This document shows, piece by piece, positions 34,857 to 43,819 of a DNA stretch of 64,000 nucleotides. The position numbers and the translations under genes were made by a program. Location of the stretch: the NCBI GenBank assembly GCA_947497065.1, contig CANMEQ010000006.1, positions 186,001 to 250,000 of the forward strand, written 5' to 3'. Source of the stretch: an uncultured Paracoccaceae bacterium (GTDB lineage Bacteria; Pseudomonadota; Alphaproteobacteria; Rhodobacterales; Rhodobacteraceae). The notes under the pieces were generated by a model that did not search any database, was not told the DNA's origin, and saw only the letters and a program-made list of their open reading frames with translations. Each line of letters starts with the position of its first letter. Positions within the stretch are counted from its first letter, which is position 1.

Positions 34857-34860
34857 GTTT
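34815..34860 (+). terminator. Intrinsic terminator/attenuator upstream of mraZ
   Basis: ACGACGGATCAGAC (34815-34828), a 10-nt loop, GTCTGATCCGTCGT (34839-34852), then TTTCGTTT. It stands between any upstream promoter and the whole dcw cluster, so read-through would set cluster expression unless a promoter lies in the remaining 48 nt. Confidence 0.88.
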
Positions 34861-34907
34861 CAAATCATAGTTTTAACGGGGGGCGTAGAAGTGGGAGCCG
34901 CGGGACA

Positions 34908-35402
34908 GTGGGTCTGAGTTTCAGAGGCGAATTCGACCAAAAGGTCGACAAGAAGGGACGCATGTCGATCCCTTCTGATTTTCGTGCTGTGCTCACAGAC
35001 GGCGATCCGCGTTGCCCCGAAAATCCGCTTCCCCGTCTCGTCGTTCTGCACGGTCCTCACATCAAGGATTGTCTCCACGTTTACACCATTGAAGCCATGG
35101 AAGAGATCGAAGAGGGCATCAAACGCCTTCCGCGCGGGTCCGCCGAGCGTAAAAAAGCATCTCGCAAAATTCTTGGTAAATCATGGGAAACCGAAGTCGA
35201 CAAAGACGGCCGCATCGTGCTGCCGCAACGGCTGCGCGAACAAATCGGGCTGGACGGCCTGGCCACAATGACCGCCATGGGCGATTATTTCGAACTGTGG
35301 GATGCCACAACGTACGAGCGGTTCGAGGATGAAGACGACGACGATGATGACGTCGATCCGTTGACCTATCTCGACGCGCCAACACCTCCCGGGGCTGGAT
35401 AA
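34908..35402 (+). CDS. mraZ: Transcriptional regulator MraZ
   Basis: 164 aa, GTG start. Two SpoVT/AbrB-like repeats are visible: FRGEFDQKVDKKGRMSIPSDF near the N-terminus and VDKDGRIVLPQRLREQIGLDG in the second half, the DKxGR-x-x-(I/L)P signature of MraZ. The C-terminus is very acidic (EDEDDDDDDVDP). MraZ is the ring-shaped repressor of dcw clusters that binds upstream of its own gene. The rsmH start is 3 nt past its stop. Confidence 0.95.
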   Translation: MGLSFRGEFDQKVDKKGRMSIPSDFRAVLTDGDPRCPENPLPRLVVLHGPHIKDCLHVYTIEAMEEIEEGIKRLPRGSAERKKASRKILGKSWETEVDKDGRIVLPQRLREQIGLDGLATMTAMGDYFELWDATTYERFEDEDDDDDDVDPLTYLDAPTPPGAG

Positions 35403-35405
35403 GCC

Positions 35406-36383
35406 ATGGGAACCGCTGCCGCATCTCCCCCTCATATTCCTGTTCTGATCGGGCCGCTGGTTGCGGCCTGCGCGCCGGTGCAGGGCACATGGCTGGACGG
35501 CACCTTTGGGGCAGGGGGCTATACCCAGCGTTTGCTGGAGGCCGGTGCAGACAAGGTTATCGGCGTTGATCGCGATCCTGATGTTTTCAAAATGGCACAA
35601 TGGGCGGCGGAAAACCCCGCGATTGAGCTGGTAGAAGGTACATTTTCCAACCTCGACACGTATGGCGCCAATCTTGATGGCGTCGTGTTGGATTTGGGCG
35701 TTTCATCCATGCAGCTCGATCAGGCTGAACGTGGGTTTTCATTCATGAGGGACGGTCCGCTGGATATGCGGATGGGACAGGAGGGACAAAGTGCAGCTGA
35801 CATTATCAATCAAGCAGACGAAACCGATCTTGCTGACATTCTATTTACATACGGCGAGGAGCGTGCGTCCCGCCGTATCGCTCGTCGGATCGTCGCAGAG
35901 CGTGAAAACACCCCCATCACAACAACCTTGCATCTTGCGAAACTGATCGAGGGCTGTTTGCCGCGGTCCAAACCGGGGCAAAGCCATCCGGCGACGCGCA
36001 GTTTTCAGGCCATTCGCATCGCTGTGAACGATGAATACGGGCAATTGGCCGAAGGGCTAGAGGCCGCCGAACGCGCGCTGAAACCGGGTGGCCATTTGGC
36101 TGTCGTCACCTTCCACTCCGTCGAAGACCGCATGGTCAAACGGTTCTTGCAGCAGCGCGCGGGCACCACGGGCAACGCCAACCGCTACGCGCCCGAACTC
36201 GATACCGTCAAACCGGCCTTCACGATGAAATCCAAAAAAGCTATCGGCCCCGACGCGGACGAACTCGAAATGAACCCGCGTTCACGCTCCGCCAAATTGC
36301 GCGTGGCTACACGCACCGATGCACCCGCCGGTCCCGTTGATCGGGCCAAACTTGGCATGCCACACCTTAGAGGAGCCCGCTAA
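35406..36383 (+). CDS. rsmH: 16S rRNA (cytosine1402-N4)-methyltransferase RsmH
   Basis: 325 aa. [13 protein letters not shown] and the SAM-binding [18 protein letters not shown] begin the protein; [20 protein letters not shown] and [15 protein letters not shown] are RsmH signatures. It methylates N4 of C1402 in the ribosomal P site. It lies in its usual place between mraZ and ftsL, and its stop overlaps the ftsL start by one base (TAATG). Confidence 0.96.
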   Translation: MGTAAASPPHIPVLIGPLVAACAPVQGTWLDGTFGAGGYTQRLLEAGADKVIGVDRDPDVFKMAQWAAENPAIELVEGTFSNLDTYGANLDGVVLDLGVSSMQLDQAERGFSFMRDGPLDMRMGQEGQSAADIINQADETDLADILFTYGEERASRRIARRIVAERENTPITTTLHLAKLIEGCLPRSKPGQSHPATRSFQAIRIAVNDEYGQLAEGLEAAERALKPGGHLAVVTFHSVEDRMVKRFLQQRAGTTGNANRYAPELDTVKPAFTMKSKKAIGPDADELEMNPRSRSAKLRVATRTDAPAGPVDRAKLGMPHLRGAR

Positions 36384-36736
36384 TGCGTTCTATTCTCTTC
36401 ATTCTTTCAGGTTTGATGGTTGTTGGGCTCGGCTATTGGGCCTACCACGAAAACTACGACACCCAGGCCTCCATGCGCGAAGTGCGCCAATTGCACCGGC
36501 AAATCGGCGTGGCCCACGAACGGCTCAACGTGCTCGAGGCCGAATGGGCCTACCTCAACCGCCCCGACCGCCTGCGCGATCTGGCCGAGCTGAACTTCGA
36601 CCGTCTCGGCCTGCTGCCGCTGATGCCCGATGGGTTTGGCCGTATTGAACAAATCGAATACCCGACCCGTCTGGTGTTCGACATCTCAAATTCCGTCTCC
36701 GTCTCCAGCGACAACGCACCAGAGGTCAACCAATGA
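36383..36736 (+). CDS. ftsL: Cell division protein FtsL
   Basis: 117 aa bitopic protein: a membrane segment at about 4-22 (ILFILSGLMVVGLGYWAYH), then a coiled-coil-like stretch (LHRQIGVAHERLNVLEAEWAYLNRPDRL) typical of FtsL/FtsB partners. It bridges the FtsQ-FtsB-FtsL complex to FtsW-FtsI at the septum. ATGA overlap with ftsI. Confidence 0.9.
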   Translation: MRSILFILSGLMVVGLGYWAYHENYDTQASMREVRQLHRQIGVAHERLNVLEAEWAYLNRPDRLRDLAELNFDRLGLLPLMPDGFGRIEQIEYPTRLVFDISNSVSVSSDNAPEVNQ

Positions 36737-38514
36737 TCCGCACGCCGCTCCGCCCACTTGCCCGCATCCTCAAAGCCCGCGAACAGGGCCAAAACCCCGA
36801 TGCGATCGAAGCAGAAAACATCCGTCTGCGCCACGAAGAGGTCCGCGACCAAGATCGCCTGCGCGCCGAAGGCCGCCTGCTGGTTATGGGGCTGGCCTTC
36901 TTTTGCGCCTTCGTCGTGGTGGGCGCGCGCATGGGCATGCTGGCGGGCACCGTCCCAGAGGAGCCAACCGCCCAAGCTTCCGGCTCCCCCATCATCGGTC
37001 AGCGCGCTGATATCATTGACAGAAACGGCCGCGTTCTGGCGACAAACCTAGACACGCACAGCCTCTACGCGCAAATCCCCGACATGATCGACCCGCAAAA
37101 AGCGGCCACCGAACTGGCAGAGATTTTCGACGAACTCGACGCAGAAGAGCTCTACGCGGACTTCACAGGGGGCCGCAAATTCCTCTGGATCCGGCGCGAA
37201 ATTTCGCCCGAACAAATGCAAGCCGTCCACGACATCGGCGACCCGGGCCTGCTGTTTGGCCCCCGTGAAATGCGTCTCTACCCCAACGGCTCCGTCGCGG
37301 CTCACATCTTGGGCGGCGCCACCTATGGCCGCGAAGGCGTGAACTCCGCCGAAGTCATCGGCGTGGCGGGCGTTGAAAAATACTTCGATGATTTCCTGCG
37401 CGACCCGGCCAACGAAGGCGCGCCACTGGAATTGTCCCTCGACCTGACCGTCCAAGCCGCGTCCGAGCGTGTTCTGGCCGGTGGCATGACCCTCATGTCC
37501 GCCAAGGGTGCCTCTTCTGTTTTGATGGATGTGCACACAGGCGAGATCATTTCTATGGTATCTTTGCCTGACTTCGATCCCAACAACCGCCCCCGCGTGC
37601 TGACCTCCGGCGATCAATCCGACAGCCCGCTGTTCAACCGCGCCGTCCAGGGCGTGTACGAATTGGGCTCGGTGTTCAAAATCTTCACCGTCGCTCAGGG
37701 CATCGAACTTGGCCTGATCAACGCCAACACCATGATCGACACCGCAGGCCCGCTGCAATGGGGCCGCTTCCGCATCCGCGACTTCAGCAATTACGGCCCC
37801 GAACTTTCCGCCACGGACGTGATCGTCAAATCCTCCAACATCGGCACCGCCCGCGTGGCCCTACAAATCGGCGCGAACCGCCAGCGCGATTTCCTCGAAA
37901 CCTTGGGCTTCCTCGAACCCACTCCGGTTGAGATGGTCGAAGCCCCAACAGGCCGCCCCTTGCTGCCGCCGAATTGGTCCGAAATCTCAACGATGACAAT
38001 CTCTTACGGCCACGGCCTGTCCTCCTCGCCGGTGCATCTTGCGGCGGGCTACTCCAGCCTGCTCAACGGAGGCTACCGCGTTGAGCCTACGCTTTTGCGT
38101 CAAGACGGTCCGCAATACGGCGAACGCATCGTCTCCGAACAGGTCTCCACCACCTCCCGCGACATGCTGCGCGCCGTGGTCTCACGCGGCACCGCCTCCT
38201 TCGGCGATGTCGAAGGCTATGCTGTGGGCGGCAAAACCGGCACCGCCGATAAACCGCGCCCCACCGGCGGCTACTACGACGACAAAACAATCTCGACCTT
38301 TGCCACCGTCTTTCCCGCCGATGACCCCAAATACGTGCTGATCCTCACGCTGGATGAACCCTCCATCGAGGCCTTGGGCGAACAGCGCCGCACCGCCGGT
38401 TGGACAGCCGTTCCCGTGGCCGCAGAAATGATCCGCCGCGTCGCCCCGTTGTTGGGCATGCGACCAGACGTTGAAACCGCCACGCCAGTAGGTGTAACAC
38501 TGACCTCAAACTAA
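36733..38514 (+). CDS. ftsI: Septal peptidoglycan transpeptidase FtsI (PBP3)
   Basis: 593 aa. A short cytoplasmic tail, one membrane segment (about 49-72), a pedestal domain (QRADIIDRNGRVLATNLDTHSLYA) and a class B transpeptidase domain with all three motifs: Ser313-V-F-Lys316, Ser367-S-Asn369 and Lys501-TGT-504. It crosslinks septal peptidoglycan together with FtsW. The start overlaps ftsL by 4 nt; murE follows 14 nt later. Confidence 0.96.
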   Translation: MIRTPLRPLARILKAREQGQNPDAIEAENIRLRHEEVRDQDRLRAEGRLLVMGLAFFCAFVVVGARMGMLAGTVPEEPTAQASGSPIIGQRADIIDRNGRVLATNLDTHSLYAQIPDMIDPQKAATELAEIFDELDAEELYADFTGGRKFLWIRREISPEQMQAVHDIGDPGLLFGPREMRLYPNGSVAAHILGGATYGREGVNSAEVIGVAGVEKYFDDFLRDPANEGAPLELSLDLTVQAASERVLAGGMTLMSAKGASSVLMDVHTGEIISMVSLPDFDPNNRPRVLTSGDQSDSPLFNRAVQGVYELGSVFKIFTVAQGIELGLINANTMIDTAGPLQWGRFRIRDFSNYGPELSATDVIVKSSNIGTARVALQIGANRQRDFLETLGFLEPTPVEMVEAPTGRPLLPPNWSEISTMTISYGHGLSSSPVHLAAGYSSLLNGGYRVEPTLLRQDGPQYGERIVSEQVSTTSRDMLRAVVSRGTASFGDVEGYAVGGKTGTADKPRPTGGYYDDKTISTFATVFPADDPKYVLILTLDEPSIEALGEQRRTAGWTAVPVAAEMIRRVAPLLGMRPDVETATPVGVTLTSN

Positions 38515-38528
38515 CAGGGATCAGTGAC

Positions 38529-40025
38529 ATGACCAGCACCGCAGGCCAAACAACACGCACTCTGGCCGACTTGGGGCTGACCGCCCAAGCAGGGGCCACC
38601 GCCACCATCACCGGCCTCGCCGTGGACAGCCGCGACGTCAAAGACGGCACGCTGTTTTTCGCGCTTCCGGGCGCCAACGTGCATGGCGCGGCCTTTATCC
38701 AATACGCGTTGCGCATGGGCGCCGCCGCCGTGTTGACCGACGCAGAAGGTGCGCAATTGGCCAAGGCCGAACTCGACGCCTCGACCGCCGCCCTCATCAT
38801 CGCCGAAGACCCGCGCGGGGCCTTGGCGCAGACCGCATCCTTGTGGTTCGGCGCGCATCCCGAAACGGTCGTCGCCGTCACGGGCACCAACGGCAAAACC
38901 TCGATCTCCACCTTCGCCCGCCAAATCTGGGTGGAAATGGAGCGCAACGCCGTCAACCTCGGGACCACCGGCGTCGAAGGCGCATGGACCCACCCGCTCA
39001 AACACACCACGCCCGAACCGATCACGCTCCACAACGCTCTGGCGCAGGCCAAGGACAACGGCATCACCCATGTCGCCATGGAAGCCTCATCCCACGGGCT
39101 CGACCAGCGCCGCCTCGACGGGGTCATGCTGTCGGCGGCGGGCTTTAGCAACTTCACCCAAGACCACCTCGACTATCACCACACGTTCGAGGCCTATTTC
39201 GATGCGAAAATGGGCCTGTTCACACGGCTTTTGCCCGATGACGGTGTCGCGGTCATCAACATCGATGACCCCAAAGGCGCAGAGGTCGTCGAAATCGCCG
39301 AACGGCGCGGCGTGGAAATTATCACCGTGGGTCGCCACGATGACGCCCGCTTGCGTCTGGTCAGCCAACGGTTCGACGCCACCGGCCAAGATATCCTGTT
39401 TGATTGGCAGCGCAGCCGCTTCTCGGCCCGCCTCAACCTCATCGGCGGCTTCCAAGCGGATAACGTCCTGCTGGCCGCGGCCCTGTGCATCGCGTCGGGT
39501 TCCGACGCCGAAGAGGTCTTCGACGCGCTGCCGTTCCTCACAACCGTGCGGGGCCGCATGCAACACGCCGCCACCCGCAAAAACGGCGGATCGGTTTTTG
39601 TCGATTACGCCCACACCCCCGATGCCGTCGCCACCGCATTGCAGGCCATGCGCCCCCATGTGATGGGCCGTCTGATTGCCATCGTCGGGGCAGGGGGCGA
39701 CCGTGATGCGGGCAAACGCCCGCTCATGGGGGCTGCTGCCGCCGAACACGCGGACATCGTCTTTGTCACCGATGATAACCCCCGTTCCGAAGACCCGGCC
39801 ACCATCCGCGCAGCCGTCATGGAAGGCTGCCCCAACGCGACCGAGGTCGGCGACCGCGCCGAAGCCATTTTGCGCGGCGTTGATGCCCTCAACCCGGGCG
39901 ATGCTTTGCTGATTGCAGGCAAAGGCCACGAAACCGGCCAGACCATCGGCGACGATGTGCTGCCCTTTGACGACGTCGAACAGGCCCATGTGGCTGTCAG
40001 CGCCTTGGATGGAGACATCATATGA
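38529..40025 (+). CDS. murE: UDP-MurNAc-tripeptide ligase MurE
   Basis: 498 aa Mur ligase. The ATP loop GTNGKTS lies at 119-125; ASSHGLDQRRLDG and DYAHTPDA are family blocks; DNPR at 416-419 is the motif for meso-diaminopimelate, so a DAP-type peptidoglycan is expected. It adds the third residue of the stem peptide in the cytoplasm. The stop overlaps the murF start (ATGA). Confidence 0.96.
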   Translation: MTSTAGQTTRTLADLGLTAQAGATATITGLAVDSRDVKDGTLFFALPGANVHGAAFIQYALRMGAAAVLTDAEGAQLAKAELDASTAALIIAEDPRGALAQTASLWFGAHPETVVAVTGTNGKTSISTFARQIWVEMERNAVNLGTTGVEGAWTHPLKHTTPEPITLHNALAQAKDNGITHVAMEASSHGLDQRRLDGVMLSAAGFSNFTQDHLDYHHTFEAYFDAKMGLFTRLLPDDGVAVINIDDPKGAEVVEIAERRGVEIITVGRHDDARLRLVSQRFDATGQDILFDWQRSRFSARLNLIGGFQADNVLLAAALCIASGSDAEEVFDALPFLTTVRGRMQHAATRKNGGSVFVDYAHTPDAVATALQAMRPHVMGRLIAIVGAGGDRDAGKRPLMGAAAAEHADIVFVTDDNPRSEDPATIRAAVMEGCPNATEVGDRAEAILRGVDALNPGDALLIAGKGHETGQTIGDDVLPFDDVEQAHVAVSALDGDII

Positions 40026-41446
40026 CCCTCTGGACCTCCCGCGATGCCGCCGCCGCAACCGGCGGAACAGCCACCCAAAAATGGGCGGCGCAGGGCGTCA
40101 GCATCGACACCCGCACGATCCAGACGGGCGATTTGTTCGTCGCCCTAAAAGCCGCGCGTGACGGTCATGATTTCGTGGCCATGGCGCTAGAAAAAGGCGC
40201 CGCCGCTGCCCTCGTGACCCACCGCCCCGAAGGCGTACCCGAAGATGCGCCCTTGTTGATCGTCGAAGATGTGCTCAAAGCCCTCGAAGATCTCGGCCAA
40301 GCGGCCCGTGCGCGCACAAACGCCCGCGTTTTGGCCATCACCGGCTCGGTTGGCAAAACCTCTGCCAAAGAAATGGCGCGCACGGTGCTCTCGCGTCAGG
40401 GCAAAACCCACGCGGCTGAGGCCAGTTACAACAACCACTGGGGCGTGCCTCTGACCTTGGCCCGCATGCCCGCCGACACCGATTTTGCCGTGATTGAGAT
40501 TGGCATGAACGCACCGGGTGAAATCGCGCCGCTGTCGTGCATGGCCCGCCCCCATGTGGCGATGATCACCACCATCGCCGCCGCCCACCTCGAAGCCTTT
40601 GATGACATCAGCGGCATCGCCCGCGAAAAGGCCTCCATCCTCGACGGGCTGACCAACGGCGGCACCGCAATCTTGAACGCGGACACCGAAACCAGCGCCG
40701 TGTTGCAAAACTATGCTTCAAAACGCGAAGCCAAACAGGTGCTCTTCGGTCAAATGTCCCGCACGTGGGAACTCACCAACGTCACCCTCGCCGAAGGCCA
40801 AACCTTGGTGCAGGCCCACACGCCCGATGGCCCGCTGATGTTCAAACTCTCCACCGCGGGCCGCCACTTTGCCATGAACGGGCTTGGTATCCTCGCATCC
40901 TGCGCCGCTTTGGGCGCGGATCCTGTTCAGGCCGCCATGGACCTCGGGCTGTGGCAGCCCCCCGCAGGGCGCGGCACACTCGAAACCGTCACTCTCGATC
41001 CTGCAACATCCAACGAAACTCTGGCCCTGCTCGATGACGCTTTCAACGCCAACCCAACCTCTCTCACCGCCGCCCTCGAAGTCTTGGCCTCCTACACCCC
41101 GACAGACAATGTAGGCCGCACGGTCAAAGGTCGCCGCGTCGCGATTTTGGGCGATATGTTAGAATTGGGCCGCGATGAAATCGAGCTGCACGCCAACATG
41201 GCCAAAGACCCGTCGGTGCCCGCCGTGCATCTGTTTCACTGCGCAGGCCCCCGCATGCGCGCCCTTTATGACGCGCTCCCGCACGACCAACGGGGTGTCT
41301 GGGCCGAAACAGCCGCCGAACTGGCCAGCCAAACCTCCAGCCTCGTGGATGCGGGCGATGTGGTGCTGGTCAAAGGCTCTAAAGGCTCAAAAGTCAGCCA
41401 AGTCGTTGACGCCATCCGCAAACTGGGGCATCCCGATACCCTATAA
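40022..41446 (+). CDS. murF: UDP-MurNAc-tripeptide:D-Ala-D-Ala ligase MurF
   Basis: 474 aa. The P-loop is TGSVGKTS (107-114), the serine variant usual for MurF; EIGMNAPGEIAPLS, the NNHWGVPLTLARMP block and LLDDAFNANPTSL (DDxYNAN-type) are diagnostic. It joins D-Ala-D-Ala to the tripeptide, completing the UDP-MurNAc-pentapeptide. 52 nt separate it from mraY. Confidence 0.96.
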   Translation: MTLWTSRDAAAATGGTATQKWAAQGVSIDTRTIQTGDLFVALKAARDGHDFVAMALEKGAAAALVTHRPEGVPEDAPLLIVEDVLKALEDLGQAARARTNARVLAITGSVGKTSAKEMARTVLSRQGKTHAAEASYNNHWGVPLTLARMPADTDFAVIEIGMNAPGEIAPLSCMARPHVAMITTIAAAHLEAFDDISGIAREKASILDGLTNGGTAILNADTETSAVLQNYASKREAKQVLFGQMSRTWELTNVTLAEGQTLVQAHTPDGPLMFKLSTAGRHFAMNGLGILASCAALGADPVQAAMDLGLWQPPAGRGTLETVTLDPATSNETLALLDDAFNANPTSLTAALEVLASYTPTDNVGRTVKGRRVAILGDMLELGRDEIELHANMAKDPSVPAVHLFHCAGPRMRALYDALPHDQRGVWAETAAELASQTSSLVDAGDVVLVKGSKGSKVSQVVDAIRKLGHPDTL

Positions 41447-41498
41447 CGGCCTATGACGGCCGACATAATCTGGTGTTTGACGAAAAGGGTATTCACAC

Positions 41499-42581
41499 AT
41501 GTTGTATTGGCTCACGGCGCTTTCTGATGGTGGTGATTTTTTCAACCTTTTCCGCTACATCACCTTTCGCGCAGGCGGCGCGTTCCTGACAGCACTGGTG
41601 TTCGGCTTCCTGTTCGGCCCCTCCTTGATCCGCGTACTGCGCAAACGCCAAGGCAAAGGCCAACCGATCCGCGATGATGGCCCCGAGGGGCATTTCGCCA
41701 AAGCAGGCACCCCAACTATGGGCGGTTTGCTGATCGTCGGCGCCCTTTTAACATCCACATTGATCTGGGCGCGCCTTGATAACCCGTTCATCTGGATGGT
41801 GCTGTTCGTCACCCTGTCTTTCGCCCTGATCGGCTTTGCAGATGACTATGCTAAAGTGTCCAAACAAAACACCGCAGGCGTGTCCGGCAAAGTGCGTTTG
41901 GCTCTAGGTTTCCTGATTTCCGGTATCGCGGCCTACTGGGCCGCCCAATACCACCCCGATGATCTGGCCTACAAAGTGGCGTTGCCCGTCTTCAAAGACG
42001 TGCTGATCAACCTGTCTGTCCTGTTCATCCCCTTCGCCATGATCGTCATCGTCGGCGCCGCCAACGCGGTCAACATGACCGATGGCCTCGATGGTTTGGC
42101 GATTATGCCTGTGATGATCGCCGGCGGCACCTTCGGCGTAATCGCCTATTTCGTCGGCCGGACCGACTTTACAACCGAATTGGGCCTGCACTATGTGCCC
42201 GGCACCGGTGAATTGGCCGTGTTCCTGGCGGGCCTTATCGGCGGCGGCCTTGGCTTCTTGTGGTACAACGCCCCCCCCGCAGCCGTCTTCATGGGCGACA
42301 CCGGCTCACTGGCATTGGGCGGCGCATTGGGCGCCATTGCCGTGGCCACAAAACACGAAATCGTCTTGGCCATCGTGGGCGGCGTCTTCGTGGTCGAAGC
42401 CATGTCCGTCATCATCCAGGTGCTCTATTTCAAACGCACCGGCAAACGCGTGTTCCTGATGGCCCCCATCCACCACCACTACGAGAAGAAAGGCTGGGCA
42501 GAGCCGCAAATCGTGATCCGCTTCTGGATCATCTCGCTCATCCTCGCGGTGATCGGTCTGGCCACCCTAAAGGTCCGTTAA
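41499..42581 (+). CDS. mraY: Phospho-MurNAc-pentapeptide transferase MraY
   Basis: 360 aa, ten membrane segments. Signatures: [31 protein letters not shown] with the catalytic Asp pair, [13 protein letters not shown] and [13 protein letters not shown]. It makes lipid I on undecaprenyl phosphate at the inner membrane. Its stop is only 4 nt from the stop of a convergent minus-strand kinase gene, which breaks the usual mraY-murD joint. Confidence 0.97.
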   Translation: MLYWLTALSDGGDFFNLFRYITFRAGGAFLTALVFGFLFGPSLIRVLRKRQGKGQPIRDDGPEGHFAKAGTPTMGGLLIVGALLTSTLIWARLDNPFIWMVLFVTLSFALIGFADDYAKVSKQNTAGVSGKVRLALGFLISGIAAYWAAQYHPDDLAYKVALPVFKDVLINLSVLFIPFAMIVIVGAANAVNMTDGLDGLAIMPVMIAGGTFGVIAYFVGRTDFTTELGLHYVPGTGELAVFLAGLIGGGLGFLWYNAPPAAVFMGDTGSLALGGALGAIAVATKHEIVLAIVGGVFVVEAMSVIIQVLYFKRTGKRVFLMAPIHHHYEKKGWAEPQIVIRFWIISLILAVIGLATLKVR

Positions 42582-42585
42582 CCGC

Positions 42586-43548
42586 TTATTCTTCACCAAA
42601 AGCGATCTCCAGCCGCCGCTCCAACAGGCGGTACTTATTCCGCTGGAATTCGCTTTTGGTATACCGCTCAGGCGTGATGAAAGCCCAATCCATCAAAATC
42701 CGCCCCTTCAGACAAATATCCAAAAGCTCTCGATCAATCGGGTGGCGGTACAGTTTGAAAAACATCTCCTTGGCCTGCTGCGTGACCCCGGAGTGGTCGA
42801 CATCTGCGTCGAGCCCCTCGCGGAAAATATCGACCTTCAGAAAATCCACAATGTCGTACAGCGCGGGCTTTTCATGGGCCTCCGTCAGGTCAAACCCATA
42901 GGTCACCCCCTGGCTCAAAATCAGGTTGCCGGCGTGAAAATCACCATGGCAATACGCGCGGGTGTCATGCCGCTCTTCAATCGGGGCCACGTCTTTGCGA
43001 AACGCCTCCACCCATCTCTCCAGCGTGTCACGCGGTGCCTGGGGTCCGGTTTCAAGAGAGGCGTCCAAGGTCTTAAACATCCAGTTCGGATAAATCTTGC
43101 GCTGCGTGAGAGGGCGAAACTCATGCAAAGCATGCAGCCAGCCCCCCGCGCGGCGGTAAGCTTGCCCCACAGAACGCGGGTTCTTGGTCGTCTTAATGGC
43201 ATCGCTGGCGGTGTGGCTGTCGATATATTCAACAACAAAAAAATCGCCGTTTTTCGATAGGTAAACCGGCTCTGGTGTTTTTTGTTTTTCGTAGGCTGTG
43301 AAATGTCTATGCAGCTTTTGTAGCAGCGCGAATTCATCAACCAGCCGATTGCTTTTCGCGCCTTCCAAATCAACTTTCATGGCGAAGGTTGCATCGCCAA
43401 CGCCGACTTTGAACACTTGCCGTTCACGCGCAAAGTTGGCCGAACGATAAATACACACAAATTGTGTCTCGCCGCGCAGTCCGGTGTGGTCCACAAACTC
43501 ACGCACCATTCGTTCCGTTCGGACATAATCAACGTCAAACAAATTCAT
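42586..43548 (-). CDS. APH/choline-kinase-like phosphotransferase, antisense inside the dcw cluster
   Basis: 320 aa from the ATG at 43548; the codon before it is also ATG, and the longer frame to 43779 is unlikely. A kinase fold of the aminoglycoside phosphotransferase type: beta strands with ATFAMKVDL (the ATP Lys), a hinge [12 protein letters not shown], Brenner motif HGDFHAGN (His201-Asn208, catalytic Asp203) and [20 protein letters not shown] with metal-binding Asp220. These kinases phosphorylate sugars, choline, amino sugars or LPS intermediates; the substrate here is unknown. It sits between mraY and murD on the opposite strand, so mraY read-through would give antisense RNA to it. A cell-envelope role is only suggested by location. 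Confidence 0.82.
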   Translation of the reverse strand: MNLFDVDYVRTERMVREFVDHTGLRGETQFVCIYRSANFARERQVFKVGVGDATFAMKVDLEGAKSNRLVDEFALLQKLHRHFTAYEKQKTPEPVYLSKNGDFFVVEYIDSHTASDAIKTTKNPRSVGQAYRRAGGWLHALHEFRPLTQRKIYPNWMFKTLDASLETGPQAPRDTLERWVEAFRKDVAPIEERHDTRAYCHGDFHAGNLILSQGVTYGFDLTEAHEKPALYDIVDFLKVDIFREGLDADVDHSGVTQQAKEMFFKLYRHPIDRELLDICLKGRILMDWAFITPERYTKSEFQRNKYRLLERRLEIAFGEE

Positions 43549-43707
43549 CATGTGCGGGCAGGCCTCGGATTGTTCAACCGGTGCGCAACTCTTACGGGAA
43601 AGCAGCCTGTGCGCCAAGCCTCTTCGCAAAGGGGCGCGCGGGACCGGTTTTGGCCCATATCCCAAATCTTTAACGTTTTCAGCGGTCTGGGCGCGGAGCA
43701 ATACCGG

Positions 43708-43738
43708 ACCCATACCAAACCCATACCCGACCCATATC
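43708..43738. promoter_or_regulatory. Three 11-bp iterons (ACCCATAYC) upstream of murD
   Basis: ACCCATACC at 43708 and 43719 and ACCCATATC at 43730 repeat with an exact 11-bp period; a fourth CCCATATC lies at 43654-43661. On the minus strand they read TATGGGT-N4 in tandem. They lie between the divergent kinase and murD starts, about 80 bp before murD, where a promoter for the second dcw segment is needed. Confidence 0.55.
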
Positions 43739-43819
43739 GTGGTTTTGCCGTTAACCTGTCCCCTTGCGGGCCGGCGCATTCCCCCCCATTCTGCAGCCCG
43801 AAATCAAAGGGGCGATCAC

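Noticed and set aside
34886..34912. MraZ boxes directly at the mraZ start (several GGG runs)
   Set aside because: Spacing of the GGG runs is irregular and they overlap the ribosome-binding and start region; the upstream TGGGA-N5-TGG units are better candidates.
5900..43500. A single large inversion explaining the C-rich plus strand
   Set aside because: It would have to cut the dcw cluster yet leave all its genes in normal order and direction, and mraZ-rsmH inside the interval are not C-rich.
43549..43779. 76-residue N-terminal extension of the antisense kinase
   Set aside because: The extension covers the iterons, has low-complexity basic composition and no ribosome-binding site; the ATG at 43548 fits the kinase fold start.
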